DNA from: UBA11051 sp964390495
GTDB taxonomy: Bacteria > Armatimonadota > Zipacnadia > Zipacnadales > UBA11051
Assembly (NCBI GenBank): GCA_964390495.1
Contig: CAYMIN010000010.1
Span: 62,001 to 126,000 of the forward strand
Direction of reading: 5' to 3'
Length of the DNA stretch: 64,000 nucleotides
In this document: positions 32,702 to 41,412 of the stretch, piece by piece
Layout: the number at the start of each line of letters is the position of its first letter
Position numbering within the stretch: the first letter of the stretch is position 1
The notes under the pieces: model-generated
Database searches by the model: none
Told to the model about the DNA's origin: nothing
The model's input: the letters and a program-made list of their open reading frames with translations, nothing else
Translations under genes and position numbers: made by a program

Positions 32702-35032
32702 ATGAAGAGCCATCGTCATCCGCATCCGCACAAGGACCCGCGCCGGCCGCGCGACCATACCAGCCCCGGCACTAACCCACCGTTGTTCGCCTGGCTGCCG
32801 GTGGAGGACGCCGACGAGTACCTCCTGACCGTCGCCCGCGATGCTGACTTCAGGGACGTGTGTTTGCAGGAGCGGCTTACCGATCAGCCGCTCTATCTGC
32901 CCCGGAACGCCTTCACGCCCGGCAGATATTACTGGAAGTGGTCGGGCGGCTCGGTTGAGGGTGAGGTCTTCACATTTGAGGTAACCCCTGAGGCCGTGGT
33001 CTTGGAGGTGCCGGCGGCTGAGGAGTGGTTGCGCCGCCTCTCCGATGGCCATCCGCGCATTTACATCCGTCCGGAAGAGGTTGCCGCCTTGCACCAGTCG
33101 CGCCACAACACCCGGGCGGCACAGTCGCAGCAGCTCAAGGCAACCGCCGACGAGATCCTTGCTGAGGACCACGAAATTGCCGAGCCGCCCTTCCTGCCCG
33201 ACCGCCAGGCCGACTATGAAGCATGGTACAGCGTCTGGGCCCCGATAATGTGGGATTCCCGGCGCTTTGTGAAGGGCGCTGAAATCCTGGCACTGGCCCA
33301 CCTGACCAGCGGTGAAATTGCCTATGCCCGCGCCGCTTGCCGGCGGATGGCATCCATATCGCGGTGGGACCCTGACGGCTCCAGTCATTTGGCCCACAAT
33401 GATGAAGCCCACATGTCAGTTATCTGGGACGGTACCAAGGCCTGTGACTGGGTATGGAATGAATTCACGGACGAGGAGCTGAGTTTGGTCATAGACCAGT
33501 TCCGCCGCCGGGGGCAGATAACCTACGAGCATATGCACGACCGCGGGGCCTACGGGGTAACTCGCTTCGATTCTCATGCAGGCCGTGAGGTGGTGTTTCT
33601 GGCGCTGCTGGCTATGGTCTTCCACGAGCACATCCCCGAGGCGCAGCAATGGCTCGAGTGGCTACGGCCGGTGCTGTGTGGCATCTGGCCGGTATGGGCC
33701 GGCGATGACGGAGCCTGGGCCCAAGGCGTCTCCTATGGGCTGGCTTATGTGGGGATCAACACCATGTTTGCCACCGCTCTGAAGCGCGGCACCGGCATAG
33801 ACCTGTATCGCCGGCCCTTCTGGGCCAATCACGGGCGGTGGCGGCAATGGTGCTTCCCGCCCTATGTCGAATGGATGGGCTTCGGCGATCACAGCGAGCG
33901 CTGGAAGAGCACCTGGGAGCGCAACGCCGATCTGGTGGACATCATCCGCCGCGAGACCAACGCACCGGACTTGGGCCGCTATGTGACCGAATTCCGCGCC
34001 GAAGCGCAGAAATGCGACACTCGGCGCATCCCAACCATACCGACATTGGACGCCCAGCTCCACCTGGCCGAGCCGCCGGCTCAGCAGGATGCCGGAGAAG
34101 CTGCCGGCGGGGTACTCAGAGTCTTCAGCGATGGCGGCTGGGCGGCGGTGCGGACCCATCTGCACGATGCGGCCAGCGACGTGGCCCTCATCTTCCGCTC
34201 CAGTCCCTACGGGGCCATTAGCCACTCCCATGCCAACAACAACGATTTCATCATGCATGTGGCCGGCAAGGTCATGGCGATGCCCAGCGGCTACTACTCC
34301 GGCTACGGTTCGGCCCATCACGTGCACTGGGTGTGGCACACCAAGTCCCACAACTGCGTGACGCTGTCAGACGCCTCGCAGTTGATGCAGAGCCACGACT
34401 CCCTCGGCGCGATTGTCAACGCCTATGAGGATGACCGGGTCGCCTACATGGTCGGCAAGGCGGATGCCAGCTACAGCCTGCAGGCGAGCAGGTGCCGGCG
34501 GCATGTGATGTTCGTCAAGCCGCACAACTGCTTCTTCATGGTTGACGAGTTTGTCGCCGCGCCGGGCGTAGCCTCAGCCCTGCAATGGAATATCCATTCC
34601 TGGAACCAATTCGTGGTGGACGAGCAGCGCCGCAGCTTCCTGCTTGAACGCCAGGGCAGCGCACTTGAGGGGCATTTCCTATTCCACAACAATGCCTTCT
34701 TCTCTCTGAGCGAGGGCTGGGACCCGCCGCCGGCTGCGCTCAAGTCAGCCGAGCAGTGGCACCAGCAGTACCATCTCCGCTTCACGCCCCTGGGGATGCC
34801 TGAGCAGCGTAACTTGGGGGTGGTCCTGTGCCCGGGCCACGCCACGCTTGAGCCGGCTGAAGTGGTCAGCGAACGTGCAGGTGGGGCCGAGGTGGCGCGC
34901 ATCGAGGATGACGTGCTCCTGGTGAACGATGGTGACACGATGGAGTACGCAGGCTTGAGCTCGGCGGCGATTGCGGCGGCGGTGATTGGCGGCGTGGCCT
35001 ACCAGTTCGGCGACGACGGCTTACAGCACTGA
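32702..35032 (+). CDS. Heparinase II/III-like polysaccharide lyase with DUF4962-type N-terminus
   Basis: A 776-residue protein without a signal peptide; the first 20 residues are His/Arg/Pro-rich. Residues about 25-105 form a beta-sandwich, about 115-440 an alpha/alpha toroid (PRIYIRPEEVAALHQSR; HDRGAYGVTRFDSHAGREVV), and about 470-776 the heparinase II/III-like beta-sandwich (FSDGGWAAVRTHL, GAISHSHANNNDFIMHVAGK). The tandem His-Asn run is the expected catalytic-site region of PL12/PL15/PL21 relatives. It should cleave uronic-acid polymers; heparan, chondroitin or alginate cannot be distinguished here. It precedes the sulfatase genes. Confidence 0.8.
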   Translation: MKSHRHPHPHKDPRRPRDHTSPGTNPPLFAWLPVEDADEYLLTVARDADFRDVCLQERLTDQPLYLPRNAFTPGRYYWKWSGGSVEGEVFTFEVTPEAVVLEVPAAEEWLRRLSDGHPRIYIRPEEVAALHQSRHNTRAAQSQQLKATADEILAEDHEIAEPPFLPDRQADYEAWYSVWAPIMWDSRRFVKGAEILALAHLTSGEIAYARAACRRMASISRWDPDGSSHLAHNDEAHMSVIWDGTKACDWVWNEFTDEELSLVIDQFRRRGQITYEHMHDRGAYGVTRFDSHAGREVVFLALLAMVFHEHIPEAQQWLEWLRPVLCGIWPVWAGDDGAWAQGVSYGLAYVGINTMFATALKRGTGIDLYRRPFWANHGRWRQWCFPPYVEWMGFGDHSERWKSTWERNADLVDIIRRETNAPDLGRYVTEFRAEAQKCDTRRIPTIPTLDAQLHLAEPPAQQDAGEAAGGVLRVFSDGGWAAVRTHLHDAASDVALIFRSSPYGAISHSHANNNDFIMHVAGKVMAMPSGYYSGYGSAHHVHWVWHTKSHNCVTLSDASQLMQSHDSLGAIVNAYEDDRVAYMVGKADASYSLQASRCRRHVMFVKPHNCFFMVDEFVAAPGVASALQWNIHSWNQFVVDEQRRSFLLERQGSALEGHFLFHNNAFFSLSEGWDPPPAALKSAEQWHQQYHLRFTPLGMPEQRNLGVVLCPGHATLEPAEVVSERAGGAEVARIEDDVLLVNDGDTMEYAGLSSAAIAAAVIGGVAYQFGDDGLQH

Positions 35033-35224
35033 TTCCGGAGGCTATCGCCTAAGTTTGGCTTAAGCGCCGCGATAACAGCAATCTGCCTGATATGCAGGAT
35101 AACGCGCCCAGGGCGAGAAATAACCAGTTCCACGCATTCACAACGGAGGGTTGACAGAGGCTGGACCGCCCGGTGGACAACCCGAAGCTCACGCTAGGTC
35201 GGCCGGCTCAAAGGAGGCCTGTAG

Positions 35225-36571
35225 ATGAACGTTTTCTGGATTATGTTGGATTCACTGCGCCGCGACCACGTGGGGGCTTACGGTTCGCAGGTCTGCAAGA
35301 CGCCCAATCTCGACGCCTTCGCCCAGGAGGCGGTGCTGTTCGACAACGCCTATCCTGAGGGGCTGCCGACGATTCCGGTGCGCACGGCGATGGTCACAGG
35401 CTGCCGCACGCTCCAGGGCCGGCCCTGGCAGCCGCTGGCCCCGGAAGATGTCACTGCCGCCGAGATTCTGTCCTGCCACGGCTACACCTCCGTGATGATT
35501 ACCGACACCTATCACATGGCCAAGCCCTGCATGAATTTCCATCGCGGATTCAATTCCTACCAGTTCATCCGCGGCCAGGAAAGCGACGCCTGCGAGCTAG
35601 TCCCGCACACCAAGAACCTGGACGAATACCTGCATCCGGCTCTGGACGAGCGCAAGCGCTTTGTGGTTGGCAACTTCCTGCGCCACTCCGAGAGCTGGGA
35701 GTCGGAAGCGGACACCTTCCCGGCCCGGGTATTTCGGGAAGCGGCGCGAATGGCCGCCGGCCTCAAGGACCAGGATAAGCTCTTTTTCTGGGTCGATTCG
35801 TTTGACCCTCACGAGCCCTGGGCGCCACCACCACCCTATGATACCATGTACACTGATCCCGACTATAATGGCAAGCGTTTGATAGATGCCAACTACGGCT
35901 CGCCGGATTACATGGCACCGCAGGAACTGGCCTACCTCCGCGCCATGTACGCCGGCGAGGTGACTTTGGTTGACCATTGGTTCGGCCATTTCATAGATAC
36001 TCTGCGGGCCAACGGCTTGCTCGACAAGTCGGCAGTCATCGTCCTGGCCGACCACGGCCATCCCCACGGAGATCACGGTATCATCATGAAATCGCCAGCC
36101 AACATGTACAATGAGCTTTTGCGCATCCCCTTCATGGTGCGCCTGCCGAACGCCGAGCACGGCGGCACGCGCATCGCCCCGCTGGTCCAGACCGACGATC
36201 TGCTGCCTACGACGCTCGACCTCCTCGGCCTGGAGCACGAGGCCGTCTGTATGACTGGCAAATCGGCGTGGAAGTTGGTCACCGGTGAGATCGAAAAGTT
36301 GCGCGATGTCGTCATCACCGGCTATCATGATTCACCATACCGTTGCGTGCGCGATGAGGAGTGGTCGCTGGTCGTCAATCCTGAGGGCCGCCACGAGCTT
36401 TACGACCTGGTCAACGACCCGGCTGAGCGTAGCAACCTATTCGCGGACCGCGAAGAGATCGCCCAGCGTTTGTTCGAGCGTCTCGGGTATTTCAGCTATA
36501 CCAAGCTAGCTGCTCGCGAGTTCGAGAACGTCCAGGAGGCCTACGAGTGGGCCCACACCTCAATCGAGTAG
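35225..36571 (+). CDS. Sulfatase-superfamily hydrolase with Thr in place of the formylglycine residue
   Basis: A 448-residue protein of the alkaline-phosphatase superfamily sulfatase branch. The first metal Asp lies in FWIMLDSLRRDHVGAYG. The activation motif, normally C/S-x-P-x-R, reads T49-I-P-V-R53, followed by the normal T-AMVTG. The second metal site is intact (VLADHGHPHGDHG). Without Cys/Ser it cannot carry formylglycine, so a Thr nucleophile and phosphodiester or phosphonate substrate is possible, as in other superfamily members. AAGGAGG is 6 nt upstream. No signal peptide. Confidence 0.82.
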   Translation: MNVFWIMLDSLRRDHVGAYGSQVCKTPNLDAFAQEAVLFDNAYPEGLPTIPVRTAMVTGCRTLQGRPWQPLAPEDVTAAEILSCHGYTSVMITDTYHMAKPCMNFHRGFNSYQFIRGQESDACELVPHTKNLDEYLHPALDERKRFVVGNFLRHSESWESEADTFPARVFREAARMAAGLKDQDKLFFWVDSFDPHEPWAPPPPYDTMYTDPDYNGKRLIDANYGSPDYMAPQELAYLRAMYAGEVTLVDHWFGHFIDTLRANGLLDKSAVIVLADHGHPHGDHGIIMKSPANMYNELLRIPFMVRLPNAEHGGTRIAPLVQTDDLLPTTLDLLGLEHEAVCMTGKSAWKLVTGEIEKLRDVVITGYHDSPYRCVRDEEWSLVVNPEGRHELYDLVNDPAERSNLFADREEIAQRLFERLGYFSYTKLAAREFENVQEAYEWAHTSIE

Positions 36572-36643
36572 CGGTTTGTTGTCGTGCAGACCAAGCCTTT
36601 GTCAGCGGCCCCGGTGAGACTTCCCGGCCTGATAATGCTGGCG

Positions 36644-36684
36644 ATCGGCCCCGGGACGGGCTTAAGACCGCCACCCGGGCCGAT
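36644..36684 (+). terminator. Strong hairpin, possible terminator
   Basis: ATCGGCCCCGGG (36644-36655) pairs with CCCGGGCCGAT (36674-36684) with one bulge, followed by a T/C-rich tail (TTCCGTTTCC) rather than a clean T-tract. It lies between the Thr-sulfatase homologue and the lipoprotein gene. Confidence 0.4.
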
Positions 36685-36738
36685 TTCCGTTTCCCCCTTG
36701 GGGGGTAAGCACCACAAACTAACGAGGAGGTAGCCACA

Positions 36739-37389
36739 ATGTTCCGAAAAGCGCTGTTGACGACCCTGTTGTTGGTACTGATGCTGGCGGCTTGGGTGAT
36801 AATGGCCGGATGTCAGCCGAAACCGGAGGAAGCTCCTATGGAGCCGCCGGTCCCGCCGCCTTCGACAACCACCCCCGTAGAAGCCCCTGGCGAGTTTGAG
36901 TGGTCAAAAGCCCCTACGCTCGCCTCCATCCCTGACGGCCCGATAACCGGGATGATAAACGGCGAGAAGTTCGAGGCCAAGACCGTCCGCATTGAGAAGA
37001 CCGATGACGGCCCGGAGCTGGAGATTTCCAATGTCGCTGCCGAAACCCCCACCGGCATGGTTATGGACGATACCGGCATCGAGCTCTCCTTCTCCATTCC
37101 TGAAGGCACGACTGGCGAGTTCGCCAAGACCTTCGATGATGATGTTGATATGGAGACTGCTCACGCATGGTACTGGTACGAGCAAGAGGGCGACAAGGGC
37201 CCGATGAGCGTCAACCCGACTTGGGGTTGCGCCCTGCAGATTAGTGACTGGACCCTCAAGCCGGATGAAGAGGACAAAAATATCCTCGGCAAGGTCAAAG
37301 GCAAGGTCGCTATCTGCTTTGATGAGCTTAGTGACGAGCAGAAGGGCTGGGTAGCCGGTACCTTCGACTGCATCTACTACGAGTGGTAG
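36739..37389 (+). CDS. Lipoprotein of unknown function
   Basis: A 216-residue protein. A long hydrophobic signal sequence ends in the lipobox IMAGC (Cys 26). A Pro/Thr-rich linker (about 30-53) leads to a beta-rich acidic domain with GMINGEKFEAKTVRIEK, AAETPTGMVMDDTGIELSF and a final YYEW. I do not recognise the fold. AGGAGGT lies 8 nt upstream of the ATG. The last codons (TAC GAG TGG TAG) form the start of the tandem repeat downstream, so the gene's 3' end was part of the duplicated segment. Confidence 0.7.
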   Translation: MFRKALLTTLLLVLMLAAWVIMAGCQPKPEEAPMEPPVPPPSTTTPVEAPGEFEWSKAPTLASIPDGPITGMINGEKFEAKTVRIEKTDDGPELEISNVAAETPTGMVMDDTGIELSFSIPEGTTGEFAKTFDDDVDMETAHAWYWYEQEGDKGPMSVNPTWGCALQISDWTLKPDEEDKNILGKVKGKVAICFDELSDEQKGWVAGTFDCIYYEW

Positions 37390-37827
37390 CCGTCTTTAGT
37401 GCTGGGGACACCGCACCCAATCCTGAGGCTTTGTAGCCGCGGGCCGAGTTGACACGCCTTCAGAACTAAGTATGGTGTCCCCAAAACTAAGGATATTCGC
37501 GTAGGTCGGGCTTTCTAGCCCGACATACGACTGGTAGCCGTCTTTAGTGCTGGGGACACCGCACCCAATCCTGAGGCTTTGTAGCCNNNNNNNNNNNNNN
37601 NNNNNNNNNNNNNNNNNNNNNNNNNNNNNNNNNNNNNNNNNNNNNNNNNNNNNNNNNNNNNNNNNNNNNNNNNNNNNNNNNNNNNNTGGTAGCCGTCTTT
37701 AGTGCTGGGGACACCGCACCCAATCCTGAGGCTTTGTAGCCACGGGCCGAGTTGACACGCCTTCAGAATTAAGTATGGTGTCCCCAAAACTAAGCATATT
37801 CGCTTAGGTCGGGCTTTCTAGCCCGAC
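37378..37827. repeat. Tandem array of a 148-bp unit interrupted by an assembly gap
   Basis: Unit 1 begins at 37378 and unit 2 at 37526, a period of 148 bp. A further unit resumes at 37687 after the N run. Each unit carries GGGGACACCGCACCCAATCC, then AAGTATGGTGTCCCC, then a GTCGGGC-TTTCTA-GCCCGAC hairpin. Units differ by a few bases (GCGGGCC/ACGGGCC, AACTAAG/AATTAAG). The copy number is unresolved. Confidence 0.9.
37587..37686. other. Assembly gap (100 N)
   Basis: Exactly 100 N inside the 148-bp tandem repeat, so a scaffold gap of unspecified true length. Confidence 0.98.
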
Positions 37828-37890
37828 AGCGGCTGTCGTTGAGAGGCGCCGACACAGCCAGAATTGCAGCACTTCTGGGAGAGTGACGCC

Positions 37891-39282
37891 GTGCGCAAGC
37901 CGAACGTAGTGCTGATTCTCGTTGATGATATGGGTTACGGCGATTTCGCGGCCTTCAACGACGGGCTGTCGCACACCCCTACGCTGGACGCTCTGATGGG
38001 GGAGAGTGTCTGCTTCACCCAGCAGTACTGCGGTTCGGCGGTGTGCAATCCCTCGCGCGCGGCCCTGATGACCGGACGCTATCCCCACCGCACCGGCTCG
38101 ATAGATACCCTTGACGCCCGTGGCCTCGACCGGTTGGCTCTGCGCGAGGTCACTATGGGCGACATGTTCAGGGCCGCCGGCTATGCCACCGGCCTGATCG
38201 GTAAGTGGCATCTCGGAGCCGCCGATCCGCGCTACCATCCCAACGCCCGGGGCTTTGACGAGTTCGTCGGCTTCCGCGGCGGCTGGTGGGACTATTATGA
38301 CTGGACGCTGGATTACAACGGCTCCTTCAGGAAAAGTGATGGCCGCTATCTCACCGATGTATTCACCGAGGAAGCCGTCCGCTTCATTGAGCGTCATAGC
38401 GCCGAGCCGTTTTTCCTCCATCTGACCTACAACGCTCCCCACGGCCCCTTGCAGTGCCCTGAGGAGGATGTGACTCCGTTTGCCGAGACCGGCAAATTCA
38501 CGACCGGCGTGAGTACGCTCTACGGAATGGTAAAGCGCATGGACCAGGGCGTCGCCGGGGTTCTGGAGGCGCTTGCGGACCAGGGCGTGGCTGACAACAC
38601 CATAGTGATGTTTACCAGCGACAACGGCCCGCAGTTCTCCGGCCCCGGTGCTGGCGACATGAGTACCACCCGCTTCAATTGCGGCTTCAATGGCTGCAAG
38701 GGCGTTGTCTATGAGGGCGGCATTCGTGTGCCGATGATTATCCGCTGGCCTGATGGTCTGGATGGCGACCGCCGAGTGGACTACATGGCGCACTTCACCG
38801 ACTGGTATCCGACGCTGGCTGCGGCCACCGGCGTGGCTATGCCCGATGGCCCCGCGATTGACGGATGGAACGTGCTGCCGGTCATGCGCGGCGAAAGCGA
38901 CCGGGTCAACTCCCGCCGCTTCTGGCAGTGGAACCGTTACAGCCCGATTGCGGAGTGCAACGCGGCGATGCGCGACGGCGAGTGGAAGCTGGTGCGCCCG
39001 CGCATTGCCGAGGCGATGGTCGTAACCGCAGAGGACCTGGCGATGGACCGGGCCACGAAGGTTGATCCGGAGAGCCGCACTGACATCTGCCGCGATCCCG
39101 AGCCGGAGCGCGAGATTCCGCCGCCTCCGCCGCCGGAGCTTTACAATATCGCGGACGACCCGCTTGAGCAGCATAACCTGGCTGACCAAGAGCCGGAGCG
39201 CGTAGCCAAGATGGTGCGCGAATTGGAGAACTGGTTCGAGGAGGTCGAGGCCGAACGCGCAACCATAAACGACGTGTGGTGA
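37891..39282 (+). CDS. Sulfatase, Cys type (formylglycine-dependent)
   Basis: A 463-residue arylsulfatase-family enzyme. VVLILVDDMGYGD gives the first metal Asp pair, C52-N-P-S-R56 with ALMTGRYPHRTG is the canonical maturation motif, IGKWHLG carries Lys/His, and FTSDNGPQ the second metal site. The Cys form can be matured by either the oxygen-dependent generating enzyme or a radical-SAM maturase; neither is in the window. GTG 37891 has GGGAGAG upstream; TTG 37864 is less likely. No signal peptide, so a cytoplasmic location is expected. Confidence 0.9.
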   Translation: MRKPNVVLILVDDMGYGDFAAFNDGLSHTPTLDALMGESVCFTQQYCGSAVCNPSRAALMTGRYPHRTGSIDTLDARGLDRLALREVTMGDMFRAAGYATGLIGKWHLGAADPRYHPNARGFDEFVGFRGGWWDYYDWTLDYNGSFRKSDGRYLTDVFTEEAVRFIERHSAEPFFLHLTYNAPHGPLQCPEEDVTPFAETGKFTTGVSTLYGMVKRMDQGVAGVLEALADQGVADNTIVMFTSDNGPQFSGPGAGDMSTTRFNCGFNGCKGVVYEGGIRVPMIIRWPDGLDGDRRVDYMAHFTDWYPTLAAATGVAMPDGPAIDGWNVLPVMRGESDRVNSRRFWQWNRYSPIAECNAAMRDGEWKLVRPRIAEAMVVTAEDLAMDRATKVDPESRTDICRDPEPEREIPPPPPPELYNIADDPLEQHNLADQEPERVAKMVRELENWFEEVEAERATINDVW

Positions 39283-39318
39283 TGAGCGGCTACGCAGGAT
39301 ACTTGAGGAGGTAGTACC

Positions 39319-40725
39319 GTGAGCGACACTCGCCCGCGCAACCTATTGATACTACTGTGGGACGAGTTGCAGCGAGACACTCTCGGCCTTTACGGCGGCC
39401 CGGTTCCCACTCCGGCCTGCGATGCCCTCGGCCAACGTGGCGTCGTGTTCGACCGCTACTATTGCGCCAATCCCCTGTGCGTGCCCACCAGGCCCTCGAT
39501 GGCGGGTGGCCGCTGGCCGCATGCCCACGGCTCCCGCAGCTTCGGCAAGGGCTATGACACCATGCATCCGGGCGAGAAGCTCCTGTTCGACAGGCTGCTG
39601 GATGCGGATTACCACATCGGCTACGAGGGCATCTGGCACATCATCCGCGCTCCGCAGGATGATCGCAGCGACGAGTTCGCCTATTTCAAGCCCACCGGCT
39701 TTGCCCGCGAGCAGTACCTGGAGATGCTCATCGAGCAGGGCGGCAAGGATGGCGACCAGAGCGGGCCGGCCAAGTTCGTCAGCGATGACGGGGTGATCGA
39801 GGCCAGCTTGAGCATCCCGGTGCCCGCTCGCTGGACCAGACCCCTCGAAGAGCATCTCGACATGCAGCACGCCCTCAATATCGCCGATTTTATCCGTAAT
39901 GCTCCCGAGGACCGGCCCTTCGCCGCATGGTGCTCGTTGGGTGTTCCGCATCCGCCGTTGCTAGTTCCTGATGAATTCATGGACCTGTTCGATGCCGCCG
40001 ATATGACACCACCCCCCGGCTTTGGTGAGGACCGCTCCGCCATGCCGGAAGCCGTGGCCGAAGCCCCGGGTTACCAGTGCATAGCCGACTGGGGCTGGGA
40101 CCGCTGGGCCCCGGCCATCGCCGCCTACTGGGGCTTCGTGGCTTTCGGCGATGCCTGCCACCAGGTGCTCCTGGATGCGCTTGAGGACTCGGGCCGCGCC
40201 GATGACACTCTGGTGATCATGACCTGCGACCACGGGGAGATGCTGGGCGCTCATAACCTGTACCAGAAGGGCTGCATGTACCGCGACGCCATTCGCCTAC
40301 CGTTTGTGATTTCCGGTCCCGGGATCGAGCCGGGCCGTCGCAGCCAGTTGGCCTCCCAGACCGACATGGCGCCGACGGTCTTGGAGCTTCTGGGGCTGCC
40401 GCCGCTTTCCAGAGCTCAGGGCCAAAGCCTCGTCCCGATAATCGCGGATGAGAAAGCGCCAGGCCCTGACTACACCTTCTCCGAGTTCAACGGCCAGATT
40501 GAGGGCGGCTTCAAGGAAAGATGTTGTATCTCAGAGCGCTACAAGTACGCCTACTATCATGGCGACCCCATTGATCAGCTCTTCGATTTGCACAACGACC
40601 CCGACGAGCTGAACAACCTCGCCACCGATCCGGCTCATGCGGAGGTCCGCCGGCAGATGCGAGCAGCGCTGGCCGACTGGATGGCGGCGACTGACGACTA
40701 CATCGAGCCCCACTGGCCCGACTGA
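39319..40725 (+). CDS. Sulfatase, Cys type, second enzyme
   Basis: A 468-residue protein. LLILLWDELQRDTLGLYGG starts the metal site, and C54-V-P-T-R58 is the maturation motif with Thr at the fourth position, where Ser or Ala is common. The second metal site is in IMTCDHGEMLGAHNLYQKG. The C-terminal subdomain has LFDLHNDPDELNNLA, as in other family-S1 sulfatases. GAGGAGG precedes the GTG start by about 6 nt. It follows the first Cys sulfatase by 36 nt and probably acts on a different sulfate position of the same polymer. No signal peptide. Confidence 0.88.
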   Translation: MSDTRPRNLLILLWDELQRDTLGLYGGPVPTPACDALGQRGVVFDRYYCANPLCVPTRPSMAGGRWPHAHGSRSFGKGYDTMHPGEKLLFDRLLDADYHIGYEGIWHIIRAPQDDRSDEFAYFKPTGFAREQYLEMLIEQGGKDGDQSGPAKFVSDDGVIEASLSIPVPARWTRPLEEHLDMQHALNIADFIRNAPEDRPFAAWCSLGVPHPPLLVPDEFMDLFDAADMTPPPGFGEDRSAMPEAVAEAPGYQCIADWGWDRWAPAIAAYWGFVAFGDACHQVLLDALEDSGRADDTLVIMTCDHGEMLGAHNLYQKGCMYRDAIRLPFVISGPGIEPGRRSQLASQTDMAPTVLELLGLPPLSRAQGQSLVPIIADEKAPGPDYTFSEFNGQIEGGFKERCCISERYKYAYYHGDPIDQLFDLHNDPDELNNLATDPAHAEVRRQMRAALADWMAATDDYIEPHWPD

Positions 40726-40785
40726 GCGGGTGCACGTAGGCCTTGTCGGCGTGCATAGGCGGGTCCCCGCCAATGTCGCGTAGCT

Positions 40786-40804
40786 CTCGGGCCTGCAGCC
40801 CGAG
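40786..40804. repeat. CTCGGGC hairpin repeat
   Basis: A 7-bp palindrome CTCGGGC-CTGCA-GCCCGAG related in design to the GTCGGGC hairpins. Partial half-copies (CTTCCAGCCCGAGGTC) occur near 14163 and 51786. Confidence 0.6.
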
Positions 40805-40868
40805 GCGGTGGGCGGCCTGTCTCCCATCTGCCAGCCATCTCCGTATCCCTCGCACCTGACAATCACTA

Positions 40869-40897
40869 TTGACATGATGGAAAAAGGCTCTTATAAT
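40869..40897 (+). promoter_or_regulatory. Perfect-consensus sigma70 promoter of the ArsR-family gene
   Basis: TTGACA (40869-40874), exactly 17 bp, TATAAT (40892-40897). Expression would be strong unless repressed. Confidence 0.8.
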
Positions 40898-40907
40898 TGC
40901 TTTAAGC

Positions 40908-40923
40908 ATTGAAATGCCTCAAT
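40908..40923 (+). promoter_or_regulatory. Candidate ArsR-type operator
   Basis: The inverted repeat ATTGA-AATGCC-TCAAT lies 11 bp after the -10 box, over the predicted transcription start, where an autorepressor would bind. Confidence 0.45.
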
Positions 40924-40949
40924 ATACCAAGTCATGAAAGGGGGCCAGC

Positions 40950-41273
40950 ATGAGGTGCATTCATCATCTGCGAGTTGAGATACTCAAAGCTCTAGCCTCG
41001 CATACCCGGCTACACGTCCTGGATCTGCTCAGCGCCAGCGAGATGACGGTCTGCGAGATCGCTGAGGCCTTGGAGGTGAATCAGTCCACCATGTCGTGCC
41101 ACTTGAGCACACTGCGGGCCAGCGGGCTGGTCACTACTCGCAAAGAGGGCACTCATGTTTACTACGCGCTCAGCGATGACACGGTTAATCGCATGCTTGA
41201 ACTGCTGGACGAAATACTCAAATCCCAGTGTCTTAGCGACAGTGAGATCCTGGAGTTGCAGGATACCGGCTGA
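40950..41273 (+). CDS. ArsR/SmtB-family winged-helix transcriptional regulator
   Basis: A 107-residue protein with AAGGGGG before the ATG. The winged helix is clear: EILKALASHTRLHVLDLL, TVCEIAEALEVNQSTMSCHL (recognition helix), the wing TTRKEGTHVYYALS. Candidate sensor ligands are C3, H5 and H6 at the N-terminus, C35 where SmtB/ArsR members carry the alpha3 metal-binding ELCVCDL motif, C50 inside the recognition helix and C94 near the C-terminus. Only one of the two usual alpha3 Cys is present, so it may sense metal by another site or sense thiol stress. It probably represses its own promoter and the downstream micro-ORF. Confidence 0.9.
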   Translation: MRCIHHLRVEILKALASHTRLHVLDLLSASEMTVCEIAEALEVNQSTMSCHLSTLRASGLVTTRKEGTHVYYALSDDTVNRMLELLDEILKSQCLSDSEILELQDTG

Positions 41274-41316
41274 TTAGGTCTCCCTAGCGTCCAGATGATG
41301 GGAGGAGGTGATAGAC

Positions 41317-41403
41317 GTGTGCAAGTGCTGTGACAAGCCAAAGAAAGAAGAGAGCAAGTGCAAGGAGAAAAAGGAGAAGAAAGAGAAGAAGTCGTGTAGC
41401 TGA
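41317..41403 (+). CDS. 28-residue Lys/Cys-rich micropeptide, candidate metal-binding protein
   Basis: GTG 41317 follows AGGAGGTGAT (41303-41312), a near-perfect complement to the 16S 3' end at ideal spacing. The product begins MCKCCDKPKKEESKCK and ends KKSCS: 5 Cys (positions 2, 4, 5, 15, 27), 12 Lys and one Pro. The CKCC cluster and absence of hydrophobic residues resemble small metallothioneins, but it matches no family I know. It starts 43 nt after the ArsR-family gene under the same promoter, and a 12-bp perfect hairpin follows 9 nt after the stop. The context fits a metal-induced chelator or delivery peptide; this is inference. Confidence 0.6.
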   Translation: MCKCCDKPKKEESKCKEKKEKKEKKSCS

Positions 41404-41412
41404 CGGCAGTCC

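Noticed and set aside
37515..37787. Leftward frame crossing the N run
   Set aside because: It reads through unknown bases and tandem repeat sequence, so it is meaningless.
37378..37827. CRISPR array
   Set aside because: The unit is 148 bp with near-identical content throughout and no spacer diversity. No cas gene is nearby.
37804..39189. 461-codon leftward frame over a sulfatase gene
   Set aside because: It is a shadow of the sulfatase coding frame, whose active-site motifs are intact.
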